Below are positions 9,153 through 18,807 of a DNA stretch of 64,000 nucleotides, piece by piece. The position numbers were made by a program, and so were the translations under genes. Position 1 is the first letter of the stretch; every line of letters begins with the position of its first letter. Source of the DNA: Chthoniobacteraceae bacterium (GTDB lineage: Bacteria; Verrucomicrobiota; Verrucomicrobiia; Chthoniobacterales; Chthoniobacteraceae). The stretch is taken from positions 186,001 to 250,000 of the forward strand of contig JAQGOL010000025.1 in assembly GCA_028293625.1 (NCBI GenBank). Reading direction: 5' to 3'. The notes under the pieces were generated by a model. It saw only the letters and a program-made list of their open reading frames with translations. It was not told the origin of the DNA and did no database searches.

Positions 9153-10067
9153 ATGCCTTCTCCCGCCGGCATTACTGAGGTTCTCAATCCCGCCGATCTC
9201 GCGAGGCTCAACGGGCTTGAACTGCTCGCCAGCCGTGTTGTGGACGGGCTTCTCTCGGGAAAACATCGATCCCAGTTAAAAGGGGGCAGCGCCGAGTTTA
9301 CAGAACATCGCGGCTACGTTCCGGGCGATGAAGTCCGGCTCATTGATTGGAAAGTATTCGGCAAAAGCGACCGCTACGTCATCAAGCAATACATCGAGCA
9401 AACGTGCTTGCAGGTGATTGTTGTCGTTGATGCGAGCGGCTCGATGGCATTCGGGCTCGGCACCGAATCGAAGTTTCATTATGCGCGCTCCCTTGCCGCC
9501 TGCCTGACACGGCTCGTGTTAAGGCAAAGCGACTCGGCCGGACTCGCGGTCCTTGAAAATGGCGCGTGCAACTATGTCCCGCCACGCGCCAATCCCAATC
9601 ACTTCCAAGCCATCCTGCAGCGCTTGCTTGATGGAAAACCAAGCGGCGAGACTTCACTGGCCGCGCATCTCACCGAGCTTGCGCGACGGATCAAACGCCG
9701 CGGGTTGATTGTGCTTCTAAGCGATTGTTTTGATGACCTCCCTGCATTGAAACAGGCAATGCAATTTCTGCGCGCCAAAGGCCACGAGATCATCCTGCTC
9801 CAGACCATGGCGCCCGAGGAACTCACCTTCGATTTCGGAGGCTGGTCGCGTTTTGATTGCCTGGAAGTCGACGGCACCCATCTCAACCTTGACCCCGGTC
9901 TCGTGCGGAAGGATTACCTGGAAAATGTGCGGATTTTTCTGGCCGACCTTAAACGCATCTGTGGAGAAACCGGATGCGATTATCAGGCGCTGCCCACCAA
10001 TCAGCCAATGGGAGACGCGCTGGCCTATTACCTGCAGCGCCGCGGCTCCCGTTTGAAACAAACGTGA
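9153..10067 (+). CDS. DUF58 protein with VWA-like MIDAS (operon 1)
   Basis: A 304-aa DUF58 protein. The family signature is present: RGYVPGDEVRLIDWKVFGKS at 53-72, then KQYIEQ and the VWA-like metal-ion-dependent adhesion motif DASGS (93-97). No membrane helix is evident, so it is probably cytoplasmic or peripheral. DUF58 genes usually sit directly behind moxR genes and are thought to be the VWA-type adaptor of the ATPase. The stop codon is one base from the start of the BatA/VWA gene, implying translational coupling. Closely similar in layout to the operon 2 DUF58 protein (38332-39249), which carries DTSAS at the same residue positions. Confidence 0.93.
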   Translation: MPSPAGITEVLNPADLARLNGLELLASRVVDGLLSGKHRSQLKGGSAEFTEHRGYVPGDEVRLIDWKVFGKSDRYVIKQYIEQTCLQVIVVVDASGSMAFGLGTESKFHYARSLAACLTRLVLRQSDSAGLAVLENGACNYVPPRANPNHFQAILQRLLDGKPSGETSLAAHLTELARRIKRRGLIVLLSDCFDDLPALKQAMQFLRAKGHEIILLQTMAPEELTFDFGGWSRFDCLEVDGTHLNLDPGLVRKDYLENVRIFLADLKRICGETGCDYQALPTNQPMGDALAYYLQRRGSRLKQT

Positions 10068-10068
10068 A

Positions 10069-12258
10069 ATGAGCTTCCTCAACGCCGCGTTTTTAGCCGG
10101 CCTGCCGCTCGTCGCGATTCCCCTCCTCATTCATCTCCTGAGCCGCCGCCAGCAGAAGCGCATCGCGTGGGGCGCGATGCGTTTTCTAAAAGAAGCGGCG
10201 GCGCGCAGACGCCGATTGTGGCGTCTAACGGATCTGTTGTTGTTATTGCTGCGCACCGCCGCATTTCTACTATTCATTGGCGCACTGGCGCGCCCGCTTC
10301 TTTCGGCCAGCTGGTTGGGCGACTCTGTCCCGCGCGAGATTGTCGTGGTCATTGATCAATCGATGTCGATGTCAAGGAAGGTAGGGGGGACATCGCTGTT
10401 TGATTTGCAGCGCGAAAAAGCGCACGCTTTGCTCGGCAATCTAAAGAGCCGGGAGAGTGTGCGGATCCTGCTTGCAGGCGATTCCCCCGAATGGCTGACG
10501 CCGGAAGCGGTGCAGGTCACGCCCGCCGCTGTTCGCAAACTCAACGAGCAACTTGATAAGTTGCAGCCGACGCTTGGCGCCTCGGATCTTCTCGCCTGCG
10601 TGCGCGATGCCGCCGATCTCGAAGCGTCCAAAGAAATTTCAAGCCGGTTGATTGTCATCTTTAGCGACCGGCAAAGAGCTGGGTGGCAAATGGATGAACG
10701 TCCACTCTGGAATGCCATTCAGGCGCGAATGAAAAGGGGCGCCGTTCCTTGCACGGTCAGCATCGAGTTTCTCACAGAGACCGAGCCCGACACGGACAAC
10801 CTTTGTGTCAACAGGATTGAATCGCCACGGCCGTTTGCCTCCATCAATCAAGCTCTGAACCTCACTGCGCAGGTGCAAAACCATGGCTCCCATTCAAGCG
10901 GCGCGACTCTCCTTACATGGCAGGCGGCAGGCCAACCGCTCGGCATCACCACGATTCCCGAACTCGCGCCGGGCGCCAGCACGAGCCTCAGTATTTCCCA
11001 TCAATTCTCAGCTCCCGGACTCTTTGATATCACCTGCCGGATCGAAGCGAGGGATGCGCTTCCCGCCGACAATGAAGCGCATCTACTTGTTGAGGTATAC
11101 AAACAGTTGCCAGTGCTCCTGGTGGAAGAATCGAACACGGCTGGTCCCCTTGAAAAAGATTCGGCATTTGTACTCGCCGCGCTCGGCGCACGAAAAACGG
11201 ACGGGGTAAAAACCGATTGGCGCTCGGTCTTCGAGGCAACCGTCATTGAACCGGGCGCGCTGGCGGCCACCGACCTGAGACGTTACCGTTGCGTCATCCT
11301 GGCGAACGTGCGCCGGGTTGAGGCGATCGATAAGCTGGAGGCTTACGTGCGAGCCGGAGGCGGACTTTGGATCGCGTTGGGAGCCAATACAGACACCGCC
11401 TTTTTTAATGAGCAAATCTATCGAGGCGGGCTTGGACTTTCCCCGCTAAAACTAACCGCGCCTATTGGCGATCCAAACGACCGGGAGCGGTTTTTCGCGA
11501 TACGCACATCGTTGGAGCCGCATCCGGCCACGGCATTGCTTTCCGATTTCCAACGACTCGACCTTGACCGGGCGCGCGTTTATCGGCGTCATCAATTCGA
11601 TAACCTCAGCGGCAAGGATGTCTCGGCATTTTTGCAGGTTCAACAAGGCGATCCGGTGGTAATTGAACGCAATTTGGAACGGGGCCGCGTGCTAGTGCAA
11701 AGCATCCCGCTTGGGGTTTCCTGGAGCAGCCTGCCACTCTGCCAGGCGTATGTGGCGATGCTGCATGAATGGCTTTGGTATCTGGCTGAGCCGGCTCTTC
11801 CAAAACGCAACCTTGCCGTGGGTGAATCAATTTTAAGTTCCCGAGGCGCCGGCGAAACCGCCGAACTAACCTTGCCCGATCAACGCACCGTCCAGCTTGA
11901 GCCGGCAATAGTTTCCGGGACTGCCGAGTGGCGTTACGCGGGAACCCGGTTGCCGGGTGAATACCAATTGCAAATCGTGGGAAAAGTGAGCACGCAGTTT
12001 TCCGTTCTCCGCAATATAAGCGAATCTGATCTTGCCAACTTTTCCACACAAGACCTCGAACAGCTTCATTCCACCGACGGATTTCGAATCGGACTGGATG
12101 CCCTCGCGGTAACCGGAAAAGCGCTCCCTCCCAGGTATCCAATTGAAGGGTGGCTCCTCACGGCTCTCGCATTGGTCCTCCTGGGGGAACTCCTTCTGGC
12201 GGGCTGGACCACCAATCGGCGCAACCTGCGTCTCGCGCCGGTTTCAATGAGCGCGTGA
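10069..12258 (+). CDS. BatA/VWA-domain membrane protein (operon 1)
   Basis: A 729-aa protein with the BatA N-terminal domain: two membrane helices at about 5-25 and 55-78, with PLLIHLLSRRQQKRIAWGAMRFL between and ARPLL closing the domain. A VWA-like region follows with DQSMS (96-100) as the MIDAS DxSxS. The middle has Ig/CARDB-like beta segments (about 240-340) and an amidotransferase-like segment near 340-500. A third helix lies at about 700-722. The predicted topology places the VWA region outside the cytoplasm. It follows DUF58 by one base and precedes a second VWA protein by 18 bases. Family members are thought to be membrane partners of MoxR ATPases; the specific client is unknown. Confidence 0.88.
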   Translation: MSFLNAAFLAGLPLVAIPLLIHLLSRRQQKRIAWGAMRFLKEAAARRRRLWRLTDLLLLLLRTAAFLLFIGALARPLLSASWLGDSVPREIVVVIDQSMSMSRKVGGTSLFDLQREKAHALLGNLKSRESVRILLAGDSPEWLTPEAVQVTPAAVRKLNEQLDKLQPTLGASDLLACVRDAADLEASKEISSRLIVIFSDRQRAGWQMDERPLWNAIQARMKRGAVPCTVSIEFLTETEPDTDNLCVNRIESPRPFASINQALNLTAQVQNHGSHSSGATLLTWQAAGQPLGITTIPELAPGASTSLSISHQFSAPGLFDITCRIEARDALPADNEAHLLVEVYKQLPVLLVEESNTAGPLEKDSAFVLAALGARKTDGVKTDWRSVFEATVIEPGALAATDLRRYRCVILANVRRVEAIDKLEAYVRAGGGLWIALGANTDTAFFNEQIYRGGLGLSPLKLTAPIGDPNDRERFFAIRTSLEPHPATALLSDFQRLDLDRARVYRRHQFDNLSGKDVSAFLQVQQGDPVVIERNLERGRVLVQSIPLGVSWSSLPLCQAYVAMLHEWLWYLAEPALPKRNLAVGESILSSRGAGETAELTLPDQRTVQLEPAIVSGTAEWRYAGTRLPGEYQLQIVGKVSTQFSVLRNISESDLANFSTQDLEQLHSTDGFRIGLDALAVTGKALPPRYPIEGWLLTALALVLLGELLLAGWTTNRRNLRLAPVSMSA

Positions 12259-12276
12259 AATAAAGATCGTCTTAAA

Positions 12277-15051
12277 ATGGCCTCCGAAATCACGAGCGAA
12301 ACACGGTTTGCATTCGAGGGATTTTTACCGCTTTGGACGATCATCCTCCTTGGCGCCCTCTTCGTTGCGATTTCCTGCGGGATGGCCTGGCGGGAAAGAC
12401 GTTTTACCGAACGGCCGAACTGGATTTGGCTCCTTGTCTTTTTGCGTGCGTGCGCCGTCCTTGTCCTCTTATGGATGCTGGCCGGGCCGACGCTTGTCAC
12501 GGCTCTTCGCAAATTCAAACGCAAATCAGTCGCGGTCTTCATTGATACTTCCGCAAGCATGGGCGTTGCCGATGCGGCCGATGGTTCGGGCAATGTCAGT
12601 CGCTGGTCGGTTTCCCAGACTAATCATGCACGCCTTTTGCGGCAGATTGACAACGCCTCCGCGCAGATTCGCGCCACCCTGCGCCAACTTGCATATTTCG
12701 CCAATTTGCCCGACTCGACCCGGGACGGCACGGCTGCGCGCACTCTTTTTTCGCAAGCTGTCGATGGCGTCGTCAAGGGACTCGATCTACTTAAGAGCGG
12801 CGCCAGGAATCTTCCCGACGAGGAACTTAAACGCGCCATCAGTGAGCACGCCGAGTCCATTCAGAATGGGCCGCTGAAGATATTACAGCAGAAAGCAGCT
12901 GAGTTTGGCCGGGGCAAATCGCTGTCGGGGCTGCAGCGGGAAACCTGGTTGCCACAACAACTTGCCGGACTCTCCGTGCCTATCGGCGCCATTGAAACGT
13001 TGACCGATCGGTCGATCAAATCCCTTGAAGAATCCACCGCCAGGGAGGCGGGCGGGATGGTCGAAGCCAGGACGTCGCGGCTCGACAAGGTGGAAGCTTT
13101 CATGACATTGGCCGAGCAAGGCTGGCTCAAGAAATTGGGAGAGAAGGTAACCATCAACCGGTATGAATTCGGCGACAAGATTGTTCCCGCTTCATTTTCG
13201 GAAGGATCAAAAACCAACGTCCCGACGAAACAACTATCGTCAGCCACACAACTTGGAGCCGTCCTGCAGCAAATCGCTTTTGACAATACCACCCAGCCCG
13301 TCGAGGCCGCCATTCTGATTACGGACGGGGGTCAGAATAGCGGACGCGACCCACGGGAACTCGCTGCTTCGGTAGCCGCCACTGCGCTCCATATCGTTCC
13401 GATCGGCAACACAAAGATCGAGCGGGACGTGATCCTGCATCACACGCATGCGCCTAAAGCGGTGCTTCAGAACGACATGGTGGTAATTGAATCCGGGCTC
13501 ACAGCCTATGACTGCGATCAGGAATCGCTGCAGGTCGAATTACTTGCCGGAGAGAGAGTCATTGAACGCCAGACAGTAAAAGCCACCAGCGCTTTGTTCG
13601 ATAGCCGCGTTCAATTCAAATGGAAGGCGGCGGCGCTTGGCAAGCAGACGCTCGGAATGCGCGTCGTCCCTGTTGAAAGGGAGCGGACTGAGGAAAATAA
13701 TGCAGCCAGGATGGACATCCTTGTGATGGAGGAAAAGTTGAGGGTGTTGGTAGCCGATAATTTTCCACGCTGGGAAACGCGTTACCTGCTGAACCTTTTC
13801 AAGCGCGATGAACGCGTCATATTCGACCAACTCCTCTTTGAACCCCGGCGTGGAGTCGGTGAAGGCGTCCGATCCGATTTTCCAAAGTCGCTTCAGGAAT
13901 GGTCCAAATATCGCGTGGTGATTCTTGGCGACGTTCTCCCTTCCCAGCTCAAACCCGAGCAGCAAAGGCAGCTTGGGGAATACGTGACCGAGAGAGGCGG
14001 AAACCTTATTATTGTGGCAGGCAAAGAAGCGATGCCCGCCGCCTATCTGAATGATCCACTCGCCGCGTTGCTTCCCGTCCAGGCCGGCGAACAAGCCCTG
14101 CCTCCGAATAATCCATTTTATCTTCACGTCGCCGATGAAGCCTCGCAGACACTGGCTACCCAGATCGCCGATAGCCCGGCGGCCAGTCTCCGCGCCTGGC
14201 GCGAAATGAGCGAAAAGCTTCCCATCTACAGCCTTTCTGAATTCTCAAAACCCAAGCCTGCGACCCATTCATTAATCTGGGCCAGTCGCGAGAAGAGCGG
14301 GTTTGACCCAGGCGACGCTTCAACCCGGAGCTTCCTCTCATGGCACTATGTGGGAGCGGGCCGGGTAATTTATATCGCCGCGCCAGTGACCTACCAGTTG
14401 CGCTATCGGCAGGGGGATAACTTTCATCACCGTTTCTGGGGACAGCTCCTTCGCTGGGCTGCCGCGCGCGATTTAGCCGAGGGTTCGCAGACCGTGCGTT
14501 TAAGCAGCGACAAGCTGCGATACGATTTTGGCGAGCCGGTGCAGGTGCTTGCGCAATTGCGGCAGCTCGATGGCAAAGTCGCCGCCGGTGCCACATTGCA
14601 AATTGAGGCATCACAGCATGGCCGCATGCTTCAGAATGTGGCGCTCAAGGAGGACCCAAGCAGGCCCGGCAGCTATAACGTGATCCTTCCTCAACTGCCA
14701 ACCGGCCCGGTCAAATTGCAACTCCTTGGCGATCGCGTCACGGAGTTGTTGGGCATAGAAAAGTATTCACGTCCGATCGAAATCACAGTGACCATCGATC
14801 CAAGCGCGGAACTCGAATTGCGGAACCCCCTTTGTAATATGCCTTTGCTGCGCCAAATCGCCGATGCCAGCGGCGGCATCATCGTCCCCCCGACAGGACT
14901 GGCGGCCGCGCTTCAGCAACTCAACCTCGAACCGGAAGCCTCGGAGACGATCAGCAAACAGCCATTATGGAATCGCTGGGAACTTTTCTGGCTTTTTATC
15001 ATCTGCCTTAGCCTCGAATGGGCCGGCAGGAAATTTCTGGGACTCTCGTAG
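12277..15051 (+). CDS. VWA / glutamine-amidotransferase-like membrane protein (operon 1)
   Basis: A 924-aa membrane protein. Two N-terminal helices (about 17-37 and 50-72) precede a VWA domain whose MIDAS motif is DTSAS (90-94). A later beta-rich segment leads to LRVLVADNFPRWETRYLLNLF near 488-508, the PRWE-x-RYL block that begins a class-I glutamine-amidotransferase-like fold; no catalytic Cys-His-Glu triad is apparent, so this part is probably structural. A C-terminal helix (about 901-920) ends in WAGRKFLGLS; the operon 2 counterpart ends in WTGRKILGLT. About 190 extra residues (roughly 105-290), including helical stretches, separate MIDAS from the rest and are missing or much shorter in the paralogue. 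Confidence 0.85.
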   Translation: MASEITSETRFAFEGFLPLWTIILLGALFVAISCGMAWRERRFTERPNWIWLLVFLRACAVLVLLWMLAGPTLVTALRKFKRKSVAVFIDTSASMGVADAADGSGNVSRWSVSQTNHARLLRQIDNASAQIRATLRQLAYFANLPDSTRDGTAARTLFSQAVDGVVKGLDLLKSGARNLPDEELKRAISEHAESIQNGPLKILQQKAAEFGRGKSLSGLQRETWLPQQLAGLSVPIGAIETLTDRSIKSLEESTAREAGGMVEARTSRLDKVEAFMTLAEQGWLKKLGEKVTINRYEFGDKIVPASFSEGSKTNVPTKQLSSATQLGAVLQQIAFDNTTQPVEAAILITDGGQNSGRDPRELAASVAATALHIVPIGNTKIERDVILHHTHAPKAVLQNDMVVIESGLTAYDCDQESLQVELLAGERVIERQTVKATSALFDSRVQFKWKAAALGKQTLGMRVVPVERERTEENNAARMDILVMEEKLRVLVADNFPRWETRYLLNLFKRDERVIFDQLLFEPRRGVGEGVRSDFPKSLQEWSKYRVVILGDVLPSQLKPEQQRQLGEYVTERGGNLIIVAGKEAMPAAYLNDPLAALLPVQAGEQALPPNNPFYLHVADEASQTLATQIADSPAASLRAWREMSEKLPIYSLSEFSKPKPATHSLIWASREKSGFDPGDASTRSFLSWHYVGAGRVIYIAAPVTYQLRYRQGDNFHHRFWGQLLRWAAARDLAEGSQTVRLSSDKLRYDFGEPVQVLAQLRQLDGKVAAGATLQIEASQHGRMLQNVALKEDPSRPGSYNVILPQLPTGPVKLQLLGDRVTELLGIEKYSRPIEITVTIDPSAELELRNPLCNMPLLRQIADASGGIIVPPTGLAAALQQLNLEPEASETISKQPLWNRWELFWLFIICLSLEWAGRKFLGLS

Positions 15052-15070
15052 TAAGCAAAATCCGCTGCGT

Positions 15071-18000
15071 ATGAAAACGAACGATTCGAAAATCAACCTT
15101 CCAGCCGGCGTTGCACTCAAGCTTCGAGCCATCCGGCGCCGGGCACGGACGCTGACGTTGCTGGAAGGGCTCACCCGCACCGGTGCAGTGCTTGTCGGCG
15201 CCATGCTGGTCGCGATGCTGGCCGACCTGGCAATCGGGTGGCTCGATCCCCGCGCACGCTATACAATCACCGCGCTCGCACTCGGGGTAGTTGCGCTTTT
15301 CTGGTATTTCCGGTGCGCCCTGCCGTTTGCCCGCAAAAGGACAATGCTTTCCGCCGCACGGCACGTTGATCAATCGATGCCGCAACTCGAAGAACGGTGG
15401 TCGACCATCACCGAGCTGGCTCAAAACGATGATGCTCCCGAGGTGCGCGGCTCCGAGCGAATGATCGAAAAGGTCATTCTTGAGGCGGAATCGGCAGGCA
15501 ACGACATTCAACCTGAAGCAGTCATTTCCGCGCGGCCGGCAATCTCTGCAAGCCGCTGGCTAATGGGAGCCACCGCGTTGCTGGCGCTGCTCTTTACCTG
15601 CAATTTCACCCAGGCGCGCCTGCTGCTCCATCGGTTCTGGCTGCCCGGCGATAATGTTTCATTGACCCAGATCCACGCATCGCCCGCCAACGTCTGGGTC
15701 GCAAAAGGCGAACCGCTTCTTCTCAATGCGACGCTGACAGGCCGGGTTTCAAAAGCCGCGCCCCTCCTTTCAATCCGCCAGGAGTCAGGCATAGAAAAAC
15801 AGATTGCCCTCCCGGTCAGGACCAACGAGCCGCGCGTCTTCCAGCATACCTTTGATGACGTCTCTGATTCTTTTCAATACCGGATCCGCTCGGGCGATGG
15901 ACAGACACCGTGGCACACGATTACAGCGGTGGAGCGGCCGCGGATTTCCGCGGTAAAGCTCACGATCGCGCCGCCTGCCTACAGTGGTTTGCCAAAAGAA
16001 GAAAAGGATTCCCTGCCCAACGCGGTCCGGGTTCTTCAAGGCAGCGAACTTTCCGTGGCATTCAAGTCGGACCAACCATTGGACAAACTGTATCTGGATC
16101 TCGGCAACGGCGAGCCGGCTCAGCTTACGGCGGGCGATGCAGGTTGGTACGAATACCGGGGACGTCCGGACGAAAGCTTCACCTTCGCGGCAACCGCCCT
16201 TAACAAGTTCAAACTCGAGAACAAAAACAAGCCGTCGTGCCGCATTACTTTATATGAAGATCTGGCGCCGAGCGTGAAGATCCTGGCTCCAAGCGACGAA
16301 CTGGCTGTTCTCCCCGGGGAAAAGGTCAACATCACTTTCGAGGCAACTGACGACTTCGGAGTAGCCAAGGCCGAGGTACTCGTCACCACGACCAAAGCCG
16401 GCGGCGAGACTCAAACAATGGCGTTGCCCGTCGATCTTGGCGATAATACGGGTAAAAAGCAGCTCCGCCAAAACGTGGAACTCGATCCTAAAGCGCTCGG
16501 ATTAAAACACGGCGATCAGCTCTCTTACGTGGTCAAAGTTACCGACACCAAACAATCCGGAGCCAATTCCCAGGCATTCGCCAAACAATCCGACTCTGAG
16601 GGAAACGCTGCCGGCGACAAGCCACCCGAACAAGCTGAAGCGAAGAAGACGGCGGAGAACTCCGAGGAGAAACCCGCCGCTGGAACCGCCGAGCCAAAGG
16701 AGAAATCGGATGCGCTTATGGCGAAAGCCGGGGAAGCGCAAAAGCCGTCCAATGGAAGTCAACCACCGCCCAATGAAATGGCCAAACGCATGCTGGACGC
16801 CGGACAATGCGCGGCATGCAAACCTCGCAACATCACCATTGATGAATGGGCAGGCACGTTTGAAGGCGAAAAGCGAAAGAAGCTCGAAATCGCGATAGCG
16901 CCAGTGCTCGAGCAGCTTGAGCGCCTGCTAAAACAAGCGGATCAAAAAACAGATTTATTGAAGCCTACCGCGGAAGGTTCGCAGGCGGTCCAACTGCTTG
17001 ATGAAACCAAGACGCACATTGCCGAGGCAACGGGCGCAATTAGTGGATTGAAATCGCGTACGACAGGAACGCCTTACGCTTTTGCCGGACTGCAATTGGA
17101 TAACATCGGGAATGCGCATATCACGCCGGCTCGCCGCAGTCTTGAGCAGATCCTCATTGGCTCTTCCACCGCGTCTGCAAATGCGGAATCACTGGGCAAA
17201 GCCTCCGTCCATATCGGGCGGGCGCGGGAGATGATCGCCGATCTTACCCGCACATTTGAAAAGGTAAAACGAGACCAACAGATTGCGGATGCAATGCAGA
17301 AGCTTGCAAAAATGCATCAGGTTTTCATTGAAGAAACGCAGGCGATGCTGGGCGCCGGCAAAGGGCCGATCAACTCTTACGACCGCAAGATCGCGGAAGT
17401 TGACGAGCAATTTGCCGCAAAACTGAAGGAGCTTCTTGAAGAGAAAAAGAAGATCATGGCGGAACTTTCGAAGTTACTTTCCGAAGATCCGCGCATGCTA
17501 CGCCGCTACCTGGCGATGAACCAGCTTCAGAACAAGAACTACCGTGATGAGATGACGCTGCTGGCCGAGCGCCAAAAGGCGCTTCAACAACAGGTGACTC
17601 TTTGGAATAAAACGCCCGAGGCCGGACGCGCGGCATTACTTCCCCAACTCCAACAACCTTATGCCGCCGGGCGGCGGGAAGTCGTGGCAGCGGCCACCAC
17701 CCTGCGAGAGAACATGGAAACCTGGCTCCCGCTTGACGTGAAGCCAGAAGATAAACAGATCGCGTCCGCTCTTAAGCAGGCCGAATCCATCGCGCAACTG
17801 GTTGCCCAGGGCGGCCGCCCGGCTTCCAACGATGCGGATGAAAAGGCGCTCGCCGGGCTGCATGCATTGCGGAGCGAACTTCCGCAACTAAGCCAAGTCG
17901 TTTCCAAAGACCAAAGACGAATGGCAGCTTATATCGCCAATCGCCTGACCGAGGTTGAGTCGCTCATTACTGCGCAATCGGGCCAGATGATGATTACCAA

Positions 18001-18802
18001 ATCGTTTGCGAGCGGGAACTTCCCCAAGGTCGCCGAGATAACCGAGCATGCGATCGCGGAGGAGACCAGTGTGTTGGGCGAGAAACTCGCAACGACCAAG
18101 CAGCAAGTCTCGCAGCTTTCCGATGAAATAGCCGACAAGGCCGGGTTATTGGACAAGACGCTGCAATCAGACATTGTTGCGCCGCAGAGCAAGTCGGTTG
18201 ATCAACTGGCCAGGAATGAACTCAAATCCGCCGGTGAAATGATCGAGGGGATCGTGCCGGCATTTGCCAGCGCGGAACAGATCTTCGATGAGCTCATGCG
18301 TATGATCATTGGCAAGCTGGATGAGGCGCCGGCGCCTTCTGCCCCGGGAGAGGCGCCTGAACTTGATGCGTTGCTCGCCATGCTTCAGGATGAAATGAAG
18401 GCGACTGAAGGACTTGGAATACCTTGCCGGCCTATCAACGTGGCTGTCATGACAGATTGGATGAAGCCCGGTAGCAATCCTGGGATGGGCCAGGCGCAAG
18501 CCCAGGGAAAAGCGGCACAGGCTCAATCCCAACAAGGCAAAGCCGACGCTGAGCGGCTCGAAAAACAGGCGCGTGAAAGTGCCGCGAAAGCGTTGGCGGC
18601 AGCAAAAAAAGAGATCAAGGCAGTTGATGAGAACGCGGTCGCTGAGAAACCTTCAAATAAAGCGCCCGCTTGGAACAAACTGGCATCCCGGCTGCAAAAG
18701 GACTTGCTTCAAGGCCGCGATAATATTCCGCCGGAAGAGTATCGGGCGGCTATCGACAGCTACTTCAAAATCATTTCCGAAACAACGGCGCCTTCAAAGT
18801 AA
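15071..18802 (+). CDS. Large membrane-anchored coiled-coil protein (operon 1), DUF4175-like layout
   Basis: A 1,243-aa protein from the ATG at 15071, 19 bases after the VWA gene; the frame runs further upstream but only inside that gene. Two membrane helices lie near 33-56 and 60-82, another near 155-175. An extracytoplasmic beta-rich part has PPAYSGLP and, further on, ATDDFGV. An Ala/Glu/Pro/Lys-rich linker (about 510-575) is followed by a CAAC pair and roughly 650 residues of mostly helical, coiled-coil-prone sequence. The operon 2 protein (43568-46576) shares the layout, with LPAYLGYP and ANDDYGV. I do not recognise a defined enzymatic domain; the general plan recalls DUF4175-type proteins. 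The toroid gene follows after 5 bases. Confidence 0.75.
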   Translation: MKTNDSKINLPAGVALKLRAIRRRARTLTLLEGLTRTGAVLVGAMLVAMLADLAIGWLDPRARYTITALALGVVALFWYFRCALPFARKRTMLSAARHVDQSMPQLEERWSTITELAQNDDAPEVRGSERMIEKVILEAESAGNDIQPEAVISARPAISASRWLMGATALLALLFTCNFTQARLLLHRFWLPGDNVSLTQIHASPANVWVAKGEPLLLNATLTGRVSKAAPLLSIRQESGIEKQIALPVRTNEPRVFQHTFDDVSDSFQYRIRSGDGQTPWHTITAVERPRISAVKLTIAPPAYSGLPKEEKDSLPNAVRVLQGSELSVAFKSDQPLDKLYLDLGNGEPAQLTAGDAGWYEYRGRPDESFTFAATALNKFKLENKNKPSCRITLYEDLAPSVKILAPSDELAVLPGEKVNITFEATDDFGVAKAEVLVTTTKAGGETQTMALPVDLGDNTGKKQLRQNVELDPKALGLKHGDQLSYVVKVTDTKQSGANSQAFAKQSDSEGNAAGDKPPEQAEAKKTAENSEEKPAAGTAEPKEKSDALMAKAGEAQKPSNGSQPPPNEMAKRMLDAGQCAACKPRNITIDEWAGTFEGEKRKKLEIAIAPVLEQLERLLKQADQKTDLLKPTAEGSQAVQLLDETKTHIAEATGAISGLKSRTTGTPYAFAGLQLDNIGNAHITPARRSLEQILIGSSTASANAESLGKASVHIGRAREMIADLTRTFEKVKRDQQIADAMQKLAKMHQVFIEETQAMLGAGKGPINSYDRKIAEVDEQFAAKLKELLEEKKKIMAELSKLLSEDPRMLRRYLAMNQLQNKNYRDEMTLLAERQKALQQQVTLWNKTPEAGRAALLPQLQQPYAAGRREVVAAATTLRENMETWLPLDVKPEDKQIASALKQAESIAQLVAQGGRPASNDADEKALAGLHALRSELPQLSQVVSKDQRRMAAYIANRLTEVESLITAQSGQMMITKSFASGNFPKVAEITEHAIAEETSVLGEKLATTKQQVSQLSDEIADKAGLLDKTLQSDIVAPQSKSVDQLARNELKSAGEMIEGIVPAFASAEQIFDELMRMIIGKLDEAPAPSAPGEAPELDALLAMLQDEMKATEGLGIPCRPINVAVMTDWMKPGSNPGMGQAQAQGKAAQAQSQQGKADAERLEKQARESAAKALAAAKKEIKAVDENAVAEKPSNKAPAWNKLASRLQKDLLQGRDNIPPEEYRAAIDSYFKIISETTAPSK

Positions 18803-18807
18803 CCGCA

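Noticed and set aside
8250-9266. 338-codon minus-strand frame, and a similar one at 37223-38245
   Set aside because: Both are antisense shadows of the two MoxR genes, which explains why they resemble each other.
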